Shown: piece after piece, positions 1 to 11,062 of the stretch
How positions within the stretch are numbered: position 1 is the stretch's first letter
Layout of the letters: every line of letters begins with the position of its first letter
Source of the DNA: Pachyseris speciosa
Lineage: Eukaryota; Cnidaria; Anthozoa; Scleractinia; Pachyseridae
Direction of reading: 5' to 3'
DNA length: 64,000 nt
Assembly (NCBI GenBank): GCA_016490735.1
Contig: JAEMWC010001012.1
Span: 36,001-100,000, forward strand
Notes under the pieces: model-generated
The model's database searches: none
Told to the model about the DNA's origin: nothing
Seen by the model: only the letters and a program-made list of their open reading frames with translations
Position numbers and translations under genes: made by a program

Positions 1-48
1 CACAAGCTTTACGTTTTCACTGCTTGTTTTATGGATATGTGGGTACTT

Positions 49-129
49 GAGCCTGAGCATTAGCTATGCCATGCTGATGAGGCCTAACAAGGCCGAAACA
101 GCTGTCCATGATTGGTAATGCTTGGGCTT
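49..129 (+). ncRNA. Type I hammerhead ribozyme, unit 1
   Basis: The catalytic box CTGATGA lies at 74-80. Stem II GGCC/GGCC is closed by loop TAACAA, GAAAC is at 95-99, and the GTC cleavage triplet is at 104-106. Stem III is only the palindrome CAGCTG without room for a normal loop, so activity would be favoured in a dimer. Stem I pairs CCATG with CATG(A) and GCATTAGC with GGTAATGC. This copy has two changes in the 3' arm of stem I compared with units 2 and 3, each weakening one pair. Confidence 0.88.
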
Positions 130-304
130 AATCTTTGCTTTGGTAGATTTAAGGGGTAATGCCCGCTACCATGTGGCCTTAGTGCCTTTAGAGTGGCTTC
201 AGCTTACCAAATCACATTAACTTGTGAGGTATATCCTTGTCACTCCAGCCACATCCCACAAGCTTTACGTTTTCACTGCTTGTTTTATGGATATGTGGGT
301 ACTT

Positions 305-385
305 GAGCCTGAGCATTAGCTATACCATGCTGATGAGGCCTAACAAGGCCGAAACAGCTGTCCATGGTTGCTAATGCTTGGGCTC
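305..385 (+). ncRNA. Type I hammerhead ribozyme, unit 2
   Basis: The core CTGATGA is at 330-336, GAAAC at 351-355 and GTC at 360-362, so cleavage is predicted after 362. Stem I is excellent: GAGCC/GGCTC, then GCATTAGC/GCTAATGC (8 bp), an internal loop, then CCATG/CATGG. The large internal loop in stem I is where the stem I-stem II tertiary contact normally forms in natural hammerheads. Confidence 0.9.
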
Positions 386-559
386 AATCTTTGCTTTGGT
401 AGATTTAAGGGTAATGCCCGCTACCATGTGGCCTTAGTGCCTTTAGAGTGGCTTCAGCTTACCAAATCACATTAACTTGTGAGGTATATCCTTGTCACTC
501 CAGCCACATCCCACAAGCTTTACGTTTTCACTGCTTGTTTTATGGATATGTGGGTACTT

Positions 560-640
560 GAGCCTGAGCATTAGCTATGCCATGCTGATGAGGCCTAACA
601 AGGCCGAAACAGCTGTCCATGGTTGCTAATGCTTGGGCTC
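560..640 (+). ncRNA. Type I hammerhead ribozyme, unit 3
   Basis: All core bases are intact (CTGATGA 585-591, GAAAC, GTC ending at 617), and stem I pairs as in unit 2. Cleavage at 362 and 617 would release a 255-nt RNA monomer, the size expected for a small circular retrozyme RNA. Confidence 0.9.
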
Positions 641-790
641 AATCTTTGCTTTGGTAGATTTAAGGGGTAATGCCCGCTACCATGTGGCCTTAGTGCCTTT
701 AGAGTGGCTTCAGCTTACCAAATCACATTAACTTGTGAGGTATATCCTTGTCACTCCAGCCACATCCCACAAGCTTTACGTTTTCACTGC

Positions 791-1560
791 TAATTTGAAA
801 GAGAGGCGATATCGGTTTTTCGAGTGTTCAGAACAGAAAACTGAGATGATGCCACTGGATTCTTAGTTGGAATAACGGCAGCACTTGTGATATCAGTCAA
901 GACGTTCAATTTCTAATTTGAAGCTGGTACGCTACCATGTAAGGACACAAGGCAGAGTTAAATGACAGGCTCCCTAAAACACACCTCTCTAGAAAGGTGC
1001 ACTACAGGAATAAAGTGTCAAAACGGGATTCACGCCAACAAGAAGGAAATTGTTTATTTTGTATTACCCTTCTCGAATTGTTGACGACGGTCCTGTTATT
1101 TCGATGTGGGAGTTGACCGGAACAAGTGTCTTGTCATTGACAGTTGAGTTTCTAGTTCAACTGTTTGTTTTTTTCCTATGATAATTTAGTCTAAGATTGT
1201 TTTAAACTGCCGTACACATGGAATGGATTAAAAACGTTCACCTAATTTTAAAGGCTCTGTCATGGGTATTTGTCATACTAAGAATATTGGTCTTCGAACT
1301 CCAACAGCAACAATATAAAGACATAAAGTTTTGAAAGGAGAGTAAAGCATAATCGGTTTATAACGCTTCTTTCTAGTTGCGAGGTTGACTCTTGAAAAAC
1401 AGCGACCCGCATTTCTTCAAGTTGCAATCCGTTAATTTCTATACTGGCCATCCGTGGCTTTGGGCACCTCTTTATAGTTTCACTGCGCTGATAGAGTAGT
1501 TTTGAACAAGACAGAAGGGTTATTTGGGTTATTTTAGGTTTCCATCTGTACAAACATCTC
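791..1560. repeat. Segmental duplication, copy A part 1 (matches 10819-12560)
   Basis: From c790 onward the sequence (starting CTAATTTGAAAGAGAGG) matches 10819-11011 and then 11969 to about 12560 in the same orientation with high identity. The only large difference is a Penelope-like insertion in the second copy. No gene is visible in it. Confidence 0.88.
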
Positions 1561-2032
1561 TTGAAGAGTGTAAAGTACTCAAGTCTGATAACTTACCTTC
1601 ATTTACCACCGACTTCGGATTGCTAAATAAAAAAAAGAATAGAATATACCGTTTATTTGCCACATTGCAGAATTAACTGAATTAACGACCGTCTTCAAAC
1701 CATACCCTGTCTAGGAAGGGTCCGCTTGAAATTATATACCCGGTTTAGGGCAGAGGGCCCAAAACCCAAACCCTGTCCAGCCGCACGTCCCCGTATAGGC
1801 CACATAGGAGAGTACATCCCTCGGGCAATACATATTCATATTACTATCTGCCCTCTGATTGGTTGGCTTAACTGGATCGTCAAAAGCTGTCAACAGGTTG
1901 TCAAATATGTGAATTAAAAGGTAGCAGTCGTAAAGGCCGCGAATCCGGGCATGGGTCTTTCTCGTTGCCCTCCGCCTCATTGTCCTCTCGCTCGCGCGCT
2001 CTCCAACAAAACCACCAGGGAACGAGGGGAAG

Positions 2033-2240
2033 AGGCAGGGCATGAGGATAGGGAATGAAACCCCCCTCCCCCCTCTCCGCTATGTTAGTCCTCTATACTT
2101 TTTTAACACGTCATATGTCTGCATTGTTACCCATTTTTCTTTCACCATCCCTGTGATAGTGGTTAATGTTGTCTAACAGTAATGTAAGGCAAATTTATTT
2201 AAAACAGGAGCTCTTTTTTGAACAGGTATCCAGCTGTTTA
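2033..2240. repeat. Segmental duplication, copy A part 2 (matches 15707-15905)
   Basis: The stretch starting GAGGCAGGGCATGAGGATAG is repeated at 15707 with GAGGCAGGGCGTGAGGATAG, and similarity continues for about 200 bp. Order and orientation agree with the other duplicated blocks. A pyrimidine-rich run of variable length is present in both. Confidence 0.8.
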
Positions 2241-2383
2241 AACCCCTTAAGTGCTAAATTCCTTGAACTTTTTCGGCATTTTTCTCGACGTAAATAATTC
2301 AACGGGATCTAGATGTCTTATATGAAGGTCTCCCTTGAAATGACTCAAGTTTTATTGTGACGTCACCAATTTGAACCGTTGTT

Positions 2384-2752
2384 AGGGAGCTTCAGCAATG
2401 ACGACGGCACCGGCAACGAAAACGTCATTTCAAAATCTAACTTCTCGTTTTTGTAACGTCTTCGCGATTATTCCAATTTGTTTAACTTGGAAGATACTGG
2501 CGAATTATTTAGAGGCTAAATTTCTATGAACGCCGTTTAAGTAAGGAAAAAGAAAGAAAACTTTACAGTCACACGCTCACGTTCTCGAGGAATCCTAAAA
2601 TTTGGTCAATTCGCGTTGTTGTTTTGGAGAGGACGGGAAAGAAATGTACCAAAATGTAAAACGCACGTGCAGAGCCATTGTTTTTACTCATTAAGCCTAT
2701 TGTTTTGTGGCGTTCTCGTTGCCGTTGCCGTCCTCTTTGCTAAAGCTCCCTG
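2384..2752. mobile_element. Inverted-repeat element (MITE), AGGGAGCTT termini
   Basis: The left end AGGGAGCTTCAGCAATGACG is mirrored at the right end, whose reverse complement reads AGGGAGCTTTAGCAAAGAGG. The similarity continues inward through CGGCAACGAGAACG-like sequence for about 45 bp. It is non-coding and 369 bp long. No clear long target duplication is visible. Confidence 0.7.
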
Positions 2753-4374
2753 TTATTTTGCTCACGCGGACCGTAACAAGTTGTAATCGGTAGGTATTTG
2801 GTTTATAAGTGTGTTTTCGAGCCATTTTCCACCCCAGAAACTCCCACGCTGGCATCATTAAGGTCGAATGGAGAGAAGAGGTAAATCTCTGAACGAAACC
2901 AGAGGTGAAAGATATTTACTTGGGCCTGAAAGGCACGAGTTTAGGAATGGGCTCTGAATCTTTTTAGTTTTTTCTTCGTGTCGCGAATTTCCCAGCACAC
3001 GTGTCCAACACGCACCACTGAACAGAAGGGTTAAACAGAAGCTGGGTCCTCTTCACGTGTCGCGCATGTGACTTGAGTGACTTTTCGTGCAGTTTAGTGA
3101 CAGTCCGTGCAAAACTGCATGGCTGCTCGAAAGATGTTTTCAAAGCAAACCTTCTGTTCTGTTTAACTTTTTTCTGCAAGAGATGCTTCGATGACTAATT
3201 TCGGCGGTTTTCCTGACCGTATCTCGAATCCTAAACCGTTCGATAAGCGTTTTCTTTCCCAAACGCTGGACAGAAATTAAATTATCCATCGATGCAAACA
3301 ATGCGATTAGTCACTTTGGAATAAATAAACTATTTTCTCCTCATTAGCTATGCTGAATATGTATGGTGTTGGGTTCAATGTCACCGCCTCTGGTAGTGTC
3401 AACATCGCTTTTTAATGCTTTGTTTGCTTTGTTTTGTTTTCTTTTTGTAGAAGTATTATTATTGTTATGAATGGTTGACGGGTAAAGCGATTCGGCAAGG
3501 GATATCTGTTGACAAAGTACAAACAAATAGACTGGAACATCATGATAAGCGCAATGCGTCCGATGTAAGGAGGACAGACTTCTCTTTTCTCTTGTTTCCC
3601 CCTTTCCCTCCCCCTGCAAATAAGGGATACACACTGTATTTTTGTAGGTCCTAGTTTAGGCTAATTGTAGCCTCTTGTTTCATAACAACTGCCTTGTGGG
3701 ACGCCACTTGAAAAGTGTTCGAGTCGAGTCATGGCGGCTCAGAAGTTCGTCTCTCTAGCCGTTCTGTGATGGATCTTTGGACCTAGCAAGGCAATTTTCG
3801 CGAGATTTGACTTGAAAACAACACAACGGGTGCCATATTTTGCCCGTAGGTCCGGATGGCTTCTAACATGAAGATGGCGGGACTTCGTCTTCGCCGTGGT
3901 ATCCAAATTACTTAGTATGCAATTTGGGCGCCAAAGAAAAAAAAAGGCTTTCAAAAGTGGCTCGAAACAAATGGCTGATGCTCGACCCGCTGTAAGAGTG
4001 AGAGGCAAAATTAAAGATAAATGCTTAGTCATGACATCAATGTTTTCACTCATTAGAGAATTTTGTTTTCCAAAGGTGTTTTTCAATTAAAGAATTGAAA
4101 GCAAAGATGTGTGTTTTTTAGCTTTTCTCCAGGGCGCATTAAAAGGCCATTTTTGGTTTTGCTTGAAAACAAATAATGATATGAACGGAAAACGAAGGTT
4201 ATTCTCAGTGTGTTGGCCCATAAAGCCTAAAACAGTAATAATGGTTGACACTATAAGTAGAGCATAATAATCAGGTCTCTAAATTTGAGGGCGTGGGTAA
4301 TCTTGAAAGCGGTAGACCTGTCTGTCGTACAAATTCGTACGATTGAGTCTTAAAGGGTAAATCAGCCGGTATCT
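2753..4374. other. Gene-free stretch
   Basis: No coding exon, RNA gene or convincing repeat was recognised. The short open frames here lack any familiar motif. It has no counterpart in the second copy of the segmental duplication, so it is either an insertion in copy A or a deletion in copy B. Confidence 0.5.
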
Positions 4375-4640
4375 TTTTAAAGGATAATGGGATATTCCAA
4401 GTTCTCAGCAGATTCAGGCAGATTGGGAGGGCTGCAAAAGACCTCAACTGATTGCACAAAAAATCTGGAATTGAGACATCGTTTTCTGACTTGAAATTGG
4501 CAGGGCCCTTGACCACTGCCATCACTTTTTGAAGAAAACGAGGCTCGCCTTGTAGATGGCAGACGCAATATATTTAAGTGTACTACAAGAATAAAAACCC
4601 AACTGCTTTAAAATCTCATCTCTCTTAGTAGCAGATATGA
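4375..4640. repeat. Segmental duplication, copy A part 3 (matches 15910-16165)
   Basis: Shared segments include a gene-free stretch ending in AAATCTCATCTCTCTTA in both copies, and a near-identical block around TTTGAAGAAAACGAGG. It is more diverged than part 1 but collinear with it. Confidence 0.7.
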
Positions 4641-6895
4641 TTATGCATGAGCAAACTTGTCGTAAATTTGTTGGGCAAGAAGGAGGGCTGAGCGTGTCGC
4701 ATAACTAAAGATTTATCTGTCTATATGTTACATTGTACATGTGTTGTTCTGCCCAAATCCATTTTGAAATGAAAACAATTTATTAATTAAATAATATATT
4801 TTAGTACCTTCTATCTTGACTGTGTGCTGCTACGTAACTGTCTTCGAAATAATCAATGATATAAATTTTTCAGCAACCTGAGGTGGAGGACATTCCCCTG
4901 TACCCCTGAGAAAATCTTCAATTGCGCCTTTAGCAGTCAGGGCACACACACCTCCATCCACATATAAAACTGATTGCGGGTCTATCCAGCGCGGCGAATA
5001 GTATGTAATTATGTTTATTTTGTTTATTCTTTCAAAACCAACTTTCCACAAAACGAGGATTTCCAAGATGGCGGATGAGGTGAAGAAATCACTTGTTCCC
5101 AGAGCTCATCGGATTTTACCTCTAATCAGCTGACTTCTAGTTTCCAGTGTTCCTTGGAAGTTTTCTCATAACAACAACTTCCCAAATGACATTCTCCTTC
5201 GCAATCACGCTCAAGTGGAAACGCAATATCGTTATCAAGTCATTAGTGCTTGCTTTAAATATCCTGATACAAAATCGTGGGATTTTCCTCCTTTTTGCCT
5301 CCCTTACTCCAACACAAATTTGAACGTCAAATCGATCGGAGAGCGCAGAAAGTAGGTGGTAATTTTTTTGCCGTCTTTGTCACAATATCTGGAAAATATT
5401 AACAGAATGTTCTTTCGCTTAATAGTTTTTCCTTAGTATTCCGCTAGTACCATCATCTCGAAAATGAAGCATTTTAAGTAAATTCGAAAACGTGGCACTC
5501 TTAACTAAAATAAACATTTGCTGATTCGAAAACGAAGCTTACTATGAAAATGATGCAGCTTAATCTCGAAACTACGAGACATCTAAAACGTAAAAACGAA
5601 GTACAAATACAAGAAAATCCTTCATTTTCGAGGTTACTGAATCATTTGTGTATGAAGATGCCTTATAAACTGGACCACTTTTGATTCAACGCATTGTGAT
5701 TGTCTATGATCGAAGTGAGAGAGTGTAAGGAGTCTGATGTAACTGCGAAGTGAGAGAGCGATCTAACTGGTAAGTAGATACTTTAAAAGGTTCTTGTGCT
5801 ATATGGCCTTTAATTCCATTTACATAGTGTATAGTTTAGAATAAGACGCGACAGGAATAAGTTTCGGAATAAAGCTGCTGGGGTTTTAAACGGTATTTCA
5901 GTCGAAACGCCTAGCGACGTAATAAGACGGATGTGCTTTTTGCTTATGATCTATCCAAGCTAAAGGGATTTATTTTCAATTACATGCATCAGTTCTATGG
6001 TTAGAACACCGATGTGCTTCTTTGCGCTCTTTTCCTAACTGCATATCCGATGAAAATAAATTCCGTATTTTATGTACCATTTTACTTTTTATTTTTAGTT
6101 GCAATGGGCAAGGATGTTTGAACATGAAGCACCGTCAATTCCACTATATGGTCACGAAGTCGAATTAAGGGCATTGAAATCTTTCATTGTTCTAAGCATA
6201 ATTGTGATGGGTGCTCATAAATGGCCGTAGAGCTGGTCACGCATTCTTAGGAGGCGGCCTAAGTACTAAAATGATACCCATGTCGAGGGAGTATTAAATT
6301 TTTAGCTATTTTAACTAGCTTAGTCCATCTAAAACTCTGTACTGTCCCGGGTACAGGAACACAATCATGACTCATGAAAGTCATTTAATAGAAAACTGAG
6401 GACGAGTACCGGAAGTGATCCCATGATGTGAACTGGACCAGTATCGATACCAGATACTCAGTGTTATCATAACGAAACGGCAATTATCAACAAATGATTT
6501 CATAGATACTGTTTGATACTGCTGCATGCTAGTGTAACCGCTTGAAATAAGTCTGAACTGGATGTCTTCGAGGGCACGGTCTCTGTGCCAAGTACTCAAG
6601 TGTCTGTGAACAAATTGAACTTTTCCACCAGTTTCTGTCCTTGCAAAGGTAATGCTTCACTGACTCGAGGGATTGTCGCAGCCCAGAAACTTTAAAGTTC
6701 TCAAACCTCTCGCATTCTTTTAGCCTGCAGACCAATACCGTACCTCCACTGATAACGTAACAAGAACAGAGGAGAGAGGGTTAAGAGTTCGGATCAACTA
6801 ATGCCAGTTTACATGTGCAGTTAAATTTGCTCTTGGGTTGCTTGGCCGTTTCGGAGGTAAAGCTCGGTGGTTAGGTTCAGTTTTGTGTATTGCAT
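4641..6895. other. Gene-free stretch upstream of the TPR-CHAT gene
   Basis: No exon-like sequence with a recognisable family motif was found. It probably holds the promoter and any 5' untranslated exon of the TPR-CHAT gene, but nothing in the sequence marks them. Confidence 0.4.
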
Positions 6896-7180
6896 AGAGT
6901 AGTTTTTAATTGAGCATCGGAAGTAAAGAGCATTTGCTTTGGTTTTGCATTGTTTCACTACATGTGATTGGCCAGCAAACCTCACGCCACTTTTCCAACC
7001 GGTGAGAAGCAAAACCAAAACCAATCGCGTCTTGCACGCGCGCATTTTTCCCCGAATTGCGCCAGTGACATGTAATTGCTTCGTATTCTGATTGGCTCAT
7101 TGCACTGTTTCGGTCTATCGCGATTGGTCAAAGTAATTGCTTTGGTTTTGGTTTTACGACACTCAATTGAAAACCGCTCT
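6896..7180 (-). mobile_element. MITE, second copy at 14421-14697 in opposite orientation
   Basis: The right end ACACTCAATTGAAAACCGCT and the left end AGAGTAGTTTTTAATTGAG form terminal inverted repeats. The interior carries several ATTGG/CCAAT motifs and AAAACCAAA runs. The same arrangement is found inverted at 14421-14697. It lies just upstream of the TPR-CHAT exon and could contribute CCAAT boxes, which is inference. Confidence 0.65.
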
Positions 7181-7471
7181 TTATGCACTATAAGTTCTAT
7201 GACACTTGCTAAAAACTGTAAGGATGAGTTCAACATGTATTGACTGCAAGTTTAAAATATAATTTGCATAAGGGGTCTTACTCTTTCCCCCTATGAGAAA
7301 TGTATTGCGTATAAGGAGAAGTGTACTCTCATATAATATGTGAAGTTTCTATGCTCCTTTTCGAGCTATATTAAAAGTTCTATTAAACCTGATTATTCCC
7401 CTTTTTGAAAGGTAGATATTGCATTAACGTACGATGACTTCTTCGTGCTTTTTCTTGTAGAAAGAACCAGC

Positions 7472-10023
7472 ATGGAAAACATTTTTGAAATCAGCGAGTT
7501 CATCCATATTTGTTCCGTAGTTGCCCAATTCCTTCTCAACAGCAACCGTGTTCAGAAAGCCATTGAACTGTGCAAAGAATGCTTGATTCTGCTTGACAGC
7601 AAGCCCTACAGGTCCTCACTATTCTTGAGGCCCATTTGTTATACTATAATGTTTAAAGGATACCTTCTTGTTAACGACCATAAAAATTGGATAGAATGTG
7701 CCAAGAAGTGTCTAGACTTTCTCCACGCAGTTGGTGAAACAACCCGAGAGGGCTGGGCAACCATTCGTCTGGGAAAACTCTGTGGATTTAAATATCAATT
7801 TCAAGAAGCAAAACAACTTAACGAGAAAGCTCTGAGGATCATGATGGAAACTGATGACAGGTCAGGAGAAGCCAAGTGCTATAGACATCTCGCTAATACA
7901 TTCTATTCCCTCGGTAAATATGCAAAGGCGGAAGAATACCAAAAGAAAGGACTTGTGATCGCAAAAGAAATTGGTAACACAAAAGAAGAAGCTAAGTGTT
8001 ACCGGACTCTTGGAATAATTCGTGAATCTCTCGGAGAATTAGCCCAGGCTGAAGCATATTATCAAAACGCACTCGTGATCAACAAGGAAATTGGCTACAA
8101 AAGCGGAGAAGCTACATGCTACATAAACTTGGGAAATGTAACTCAATCTCGCGGTGAATATGACAAGGCTGAAGAATATCAAAGGAAAGCACTTGAGATC
8201 AGTAAAGGAACTGGTCATAGAAATAAAGAAGCAACGTGTTATGCAAATCTAGGAGTCGTTTATCAGCATCTCTGTGAATATGAAAAGGCCGAAGAGCATC
8301 ACAAGAAAGCACTTCTGATCCTAAAAGAAACTGGCTTCAGGGAAGGAGAGGCCGCATCTTATGCAAACCTAGGAACTTTGTTTCGTTCTGTTGGCAAATA
8401 TACTCAGGCAAAAGAGTATCATCATAAAGCACTTGCACTCAATAAAGATATTGGCAACATATGTCAACAGCTTCTTTGTCATCTTCTCCTTACATACGAC
8501 GCCCTGTTGGGTGGAGATATAGCAACAAAAGACACAAAACGAGAAGCTATTTTGAATCTCCTTGCAAGTGTCCACATGTGCGAGGAAATGCGAAGTTTTC
8601 TAACAGACTATGACCGATTTAAAATTTCGCTTTTAGACCACCACATTGATTCATATCAATTACTCAGTGTTCTATTTTGCATTAGTAGAGACTTTAAAAA
8701 AGCTTTTTCTGTTGCAGAGCTTGGACGGGCCAGAGCTCTGGCAGACCTGATGTCACATCAGTATGCTCAGGTGAGAATGCAAATTGCACGCGATCCGCAA
8801 TCATGGGATGACATTGAAAGGATTATGGAGAAAGAAAGCAACTCTACATGTTTGTACATTTCATATTTCAATCGATTTATGCTAGTCTGGGTTTTCAAAG
8901 AAAAAATGCCCCGACGTTTCCGGGCAGTAGACGTTAATGAATGGTTTGTCAGCACAGGACCGAAAAGAAATGTTGCCGAACTTCTTTGTGAGGAGACCTT
9001 CAGGAAATGTCGAGGTCTTCGTTATGAAGGACAATGCGAAGATCGATCATTGTTCGTTTCAAACGCCTATCTCCCGACAGATGAAACACCCAAGGAAGAT
9101 AGCATGACTGCTAGTCGCCCAGTAGAAGAAGAGGAGGACGAAAGTCAAGTTTTACCCACTCTAGTCGACTGCTACCAAGTAATCATCGCTCCCGTGTCTG
9201 AAGTCCTTGAAGGGCGCGAACTCATCATTGTTCCTGATCGCTTCTTGTACAAAGTCCCATTTGCAGCCTTAAAGAGCAAACATGAGAAGTATCTGTCAGA
9301 GAAATACATGATCCGCGTAATTCCCTCTTTGACCACTCTGAAGCTCATTCAGGACAGTCCAGCAGATTATCACAGTCACAGTGGAGCACTGATAGTGGGC
9401 GATCCTGATGTTGGAAATGTGTTCTACAAGGGATCTCCTGTGAGGCTTTCTGCTTTGCCCTTTGCAAGAAAGGAAGCAGAGATGATTGCACGACTGGTTA
9501 GTACTCTTCCACTGATAGGAAAGCAAGCAACTAAGCAGGCAGTTCTTCAGAGCATCCACTCAGTAAGTTTAATACATTTTGCTGCACATGGTGATGCCGA
9601 AAGAGGAGAAATTGCTCTCGCCCCTCAGTGCTCATCTGTTAAGGGGCTTCCAGAGGAAGAAGACTACCTGTTGACAATGGCTGAAATCGCACAAGTTCAA
9701 CTGCGAGCTAAGCTGGTAGTACTCAGCTGTTGTCACAGTGCCCAAGGACAGATTAGGTCCGAGGGAGTTGTTGGAATCGCTCGAGCGTTCTTAGGATCGG
9801 TGCACGTTCAGTGTTGGTGGCCCTGTGGGCCATACCCGACGAGGCGACAGAACAATTAATGAGCCGTTTCTATGAGTACCTTGTTCGTGGGGACAGTGCC
9901 AGTGAATCTCTTCACCAGGCTATGAAGTGGATGAGAAGCAACGGCTACTCTAAAGAGAGTGACTGGGCGCCATTCATGCTGATTGGAGACAACGTATCAT
10001 TTGATTTTGGGACAAAAGGTTAG
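7472..10023 (+). CDS. TPR-CHAT protein (TTC28-like), single exon with a frameshift
   Basis: The protein has an N-terminal helical region, about five 40-residue tetratricopeptide repeats (residues ~95-330, each with a GEA.CY.NLG...G.Y.KAEEY..KAL.I.KE.G pattern), a helical linker, and a C-terminal CHAT domain. CHAT is a caspase-like cysteine protease fold. The catalytic histidine is in HFAAHGDAERGEIAL and the cysteine in VVLSCCHSAQGQ. A splice acceptor (TTTTTCTTGTAG, ending 7460) precedes the exon, so the first usable ATG is 7472 and an upstream untranslated exon is likely. The frame breaks near 9798, where GGATCGG should read GGATCGGG. After it, the CHAT C-terminus (LVALWAIPDEATEQLMSRFY...) continues in another frame to 10023. 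One G is missing, either a real pseudogenising deletion or an assembly error. Bacterial TPR-CHAT proteins are proteases. The role of the animal family is unknown. Confidence 0.88.
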
Positions 10024-10818
10024 TTGTAACAAGTAACGAGGCCTGTGTGCTAAGAAATAGAGGGAGAGAAAGCGAAGAAATCCCTTTTTCTAGTCCCCAC
10101 TCGATTTTCTTCACTCGTTTTTTCGCTCTCCCCAAATATCTGCGAGCCTGGGACAGGGTGCGCTCATGCTTACGCTTCTCCAATTGAAAGCGAAGATATA
10201 ACCGAGTCTGAGGGAAACAACAAGGGCTGTCATTACAACACAATACAAAGCATGACAGAAGTGTGTACGAAATTTGCGGACCTATATATCCGCACGAGTA
10301 AACTTCAGCTTGACAAATAAACTTCCCATCAGCTGTTTCTTAGTTAAAACACTGTCGTAGAAACATTTGACAAGTTTCTTATCTACACGTATAACAAGCT
10401 GTTAGACAATGCACGCTCATATAGTGGGGTCCTGTCGTAAGTGGAAACCATATTAAACAGACGCCCTGTATTGCACGGACACAAGCGTCGGTGAGCCCGA
10501 AACTATTCCTCCAATGCTTTTTGCAAACTGGGCCTGTATTTAGCGCGGACACTAGCTATGCCATGCCATGATTAGAGACACGAACCTCATGCAGCACTGA
10601 CTAAATCTTGGTAGGTTGTTATTTGAAGCAGCTGATAAACTGAACGGTACAACAAGCTGGCTCAAAATATAGCATCACTCTGACGGTAAATGTTATAAAG
10701 GAAACTTTTATCACTCGTAGACTTGGATTACACACCACTCAGTTTGCTGCATGCGGAACGGCTGAACTCTGTTGTTGTAATCGTTCTTTCCCAGCTCTAA
10801 AAGAACGTTGATCGTCGA
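10024..10818. other. Gene-free stretch downstream of TPR-CHAT
   Basis: No exon or clear repeat was seen. It occupies the place that the hammerhead array takes in the upstream copy of the segmental duplication. A short match to the ribozyme flank at 10552-10576 lacks the catalytic core. Confidence 0.4.
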
Positions 10819-11011
10819 CTAATTTGAAAGAGAGGCGACATCGGTTTTACGGGTGTTCAGAACAGAAGAATGAGATGATGCCACTGGATTCTCAGTTGGA
10901 ATAACGGCAGCACTTGTGATATCAGTCAAGACGTTCAATTTCTAATTTGAAGCTGGTACGCTACCATGTAAGGACACAAGGTAGAGTTAAATGACAGGCT
11001 CCCTAAAACAC

Positions 11012-11031
11012 AAAAATTTGGTTTATCAACG

Positions 11032-11062
<31 letters not shown>

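Larger units (their letters stand above)
1..790 (+). repeat. Tandem array of ~256-bp hammerhead-bearing repeat (retrozyme-like)
   Basis: Three complete units (1-256, 257-511, 512-767) and the first 23 bases of a fourth are nearly identical head-to-tail copies. Each begins CACAAGCTTTACG. Unit two is one base shorter because of a G lost in a GGGG run. The array starts before the window and ends abruptly at 790, where unrelated sequence begins. Every unit holds a full hammerhead core (CTGATGA, GGCC stem, GAAAC, GTC). Tandem units of 150-400 bp with a type I hammerhead are the known hallmark of metazoan retrozymes, which are transcribed and self-cleaved to circular RNAs. Activity here is inferred. 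No open reading frame spans the unit. Confidence 0.9.

Noticed and set aside
10552..10576. Possible hammerhead with deleted core (AGCTATGCCATG followed by CCATGATT)
   Set aside because: Two short matches to the ribozyme's stem I arms, but upstream and downstream sequence does not align with the 256-bp unit, so chance cannot be excluded.
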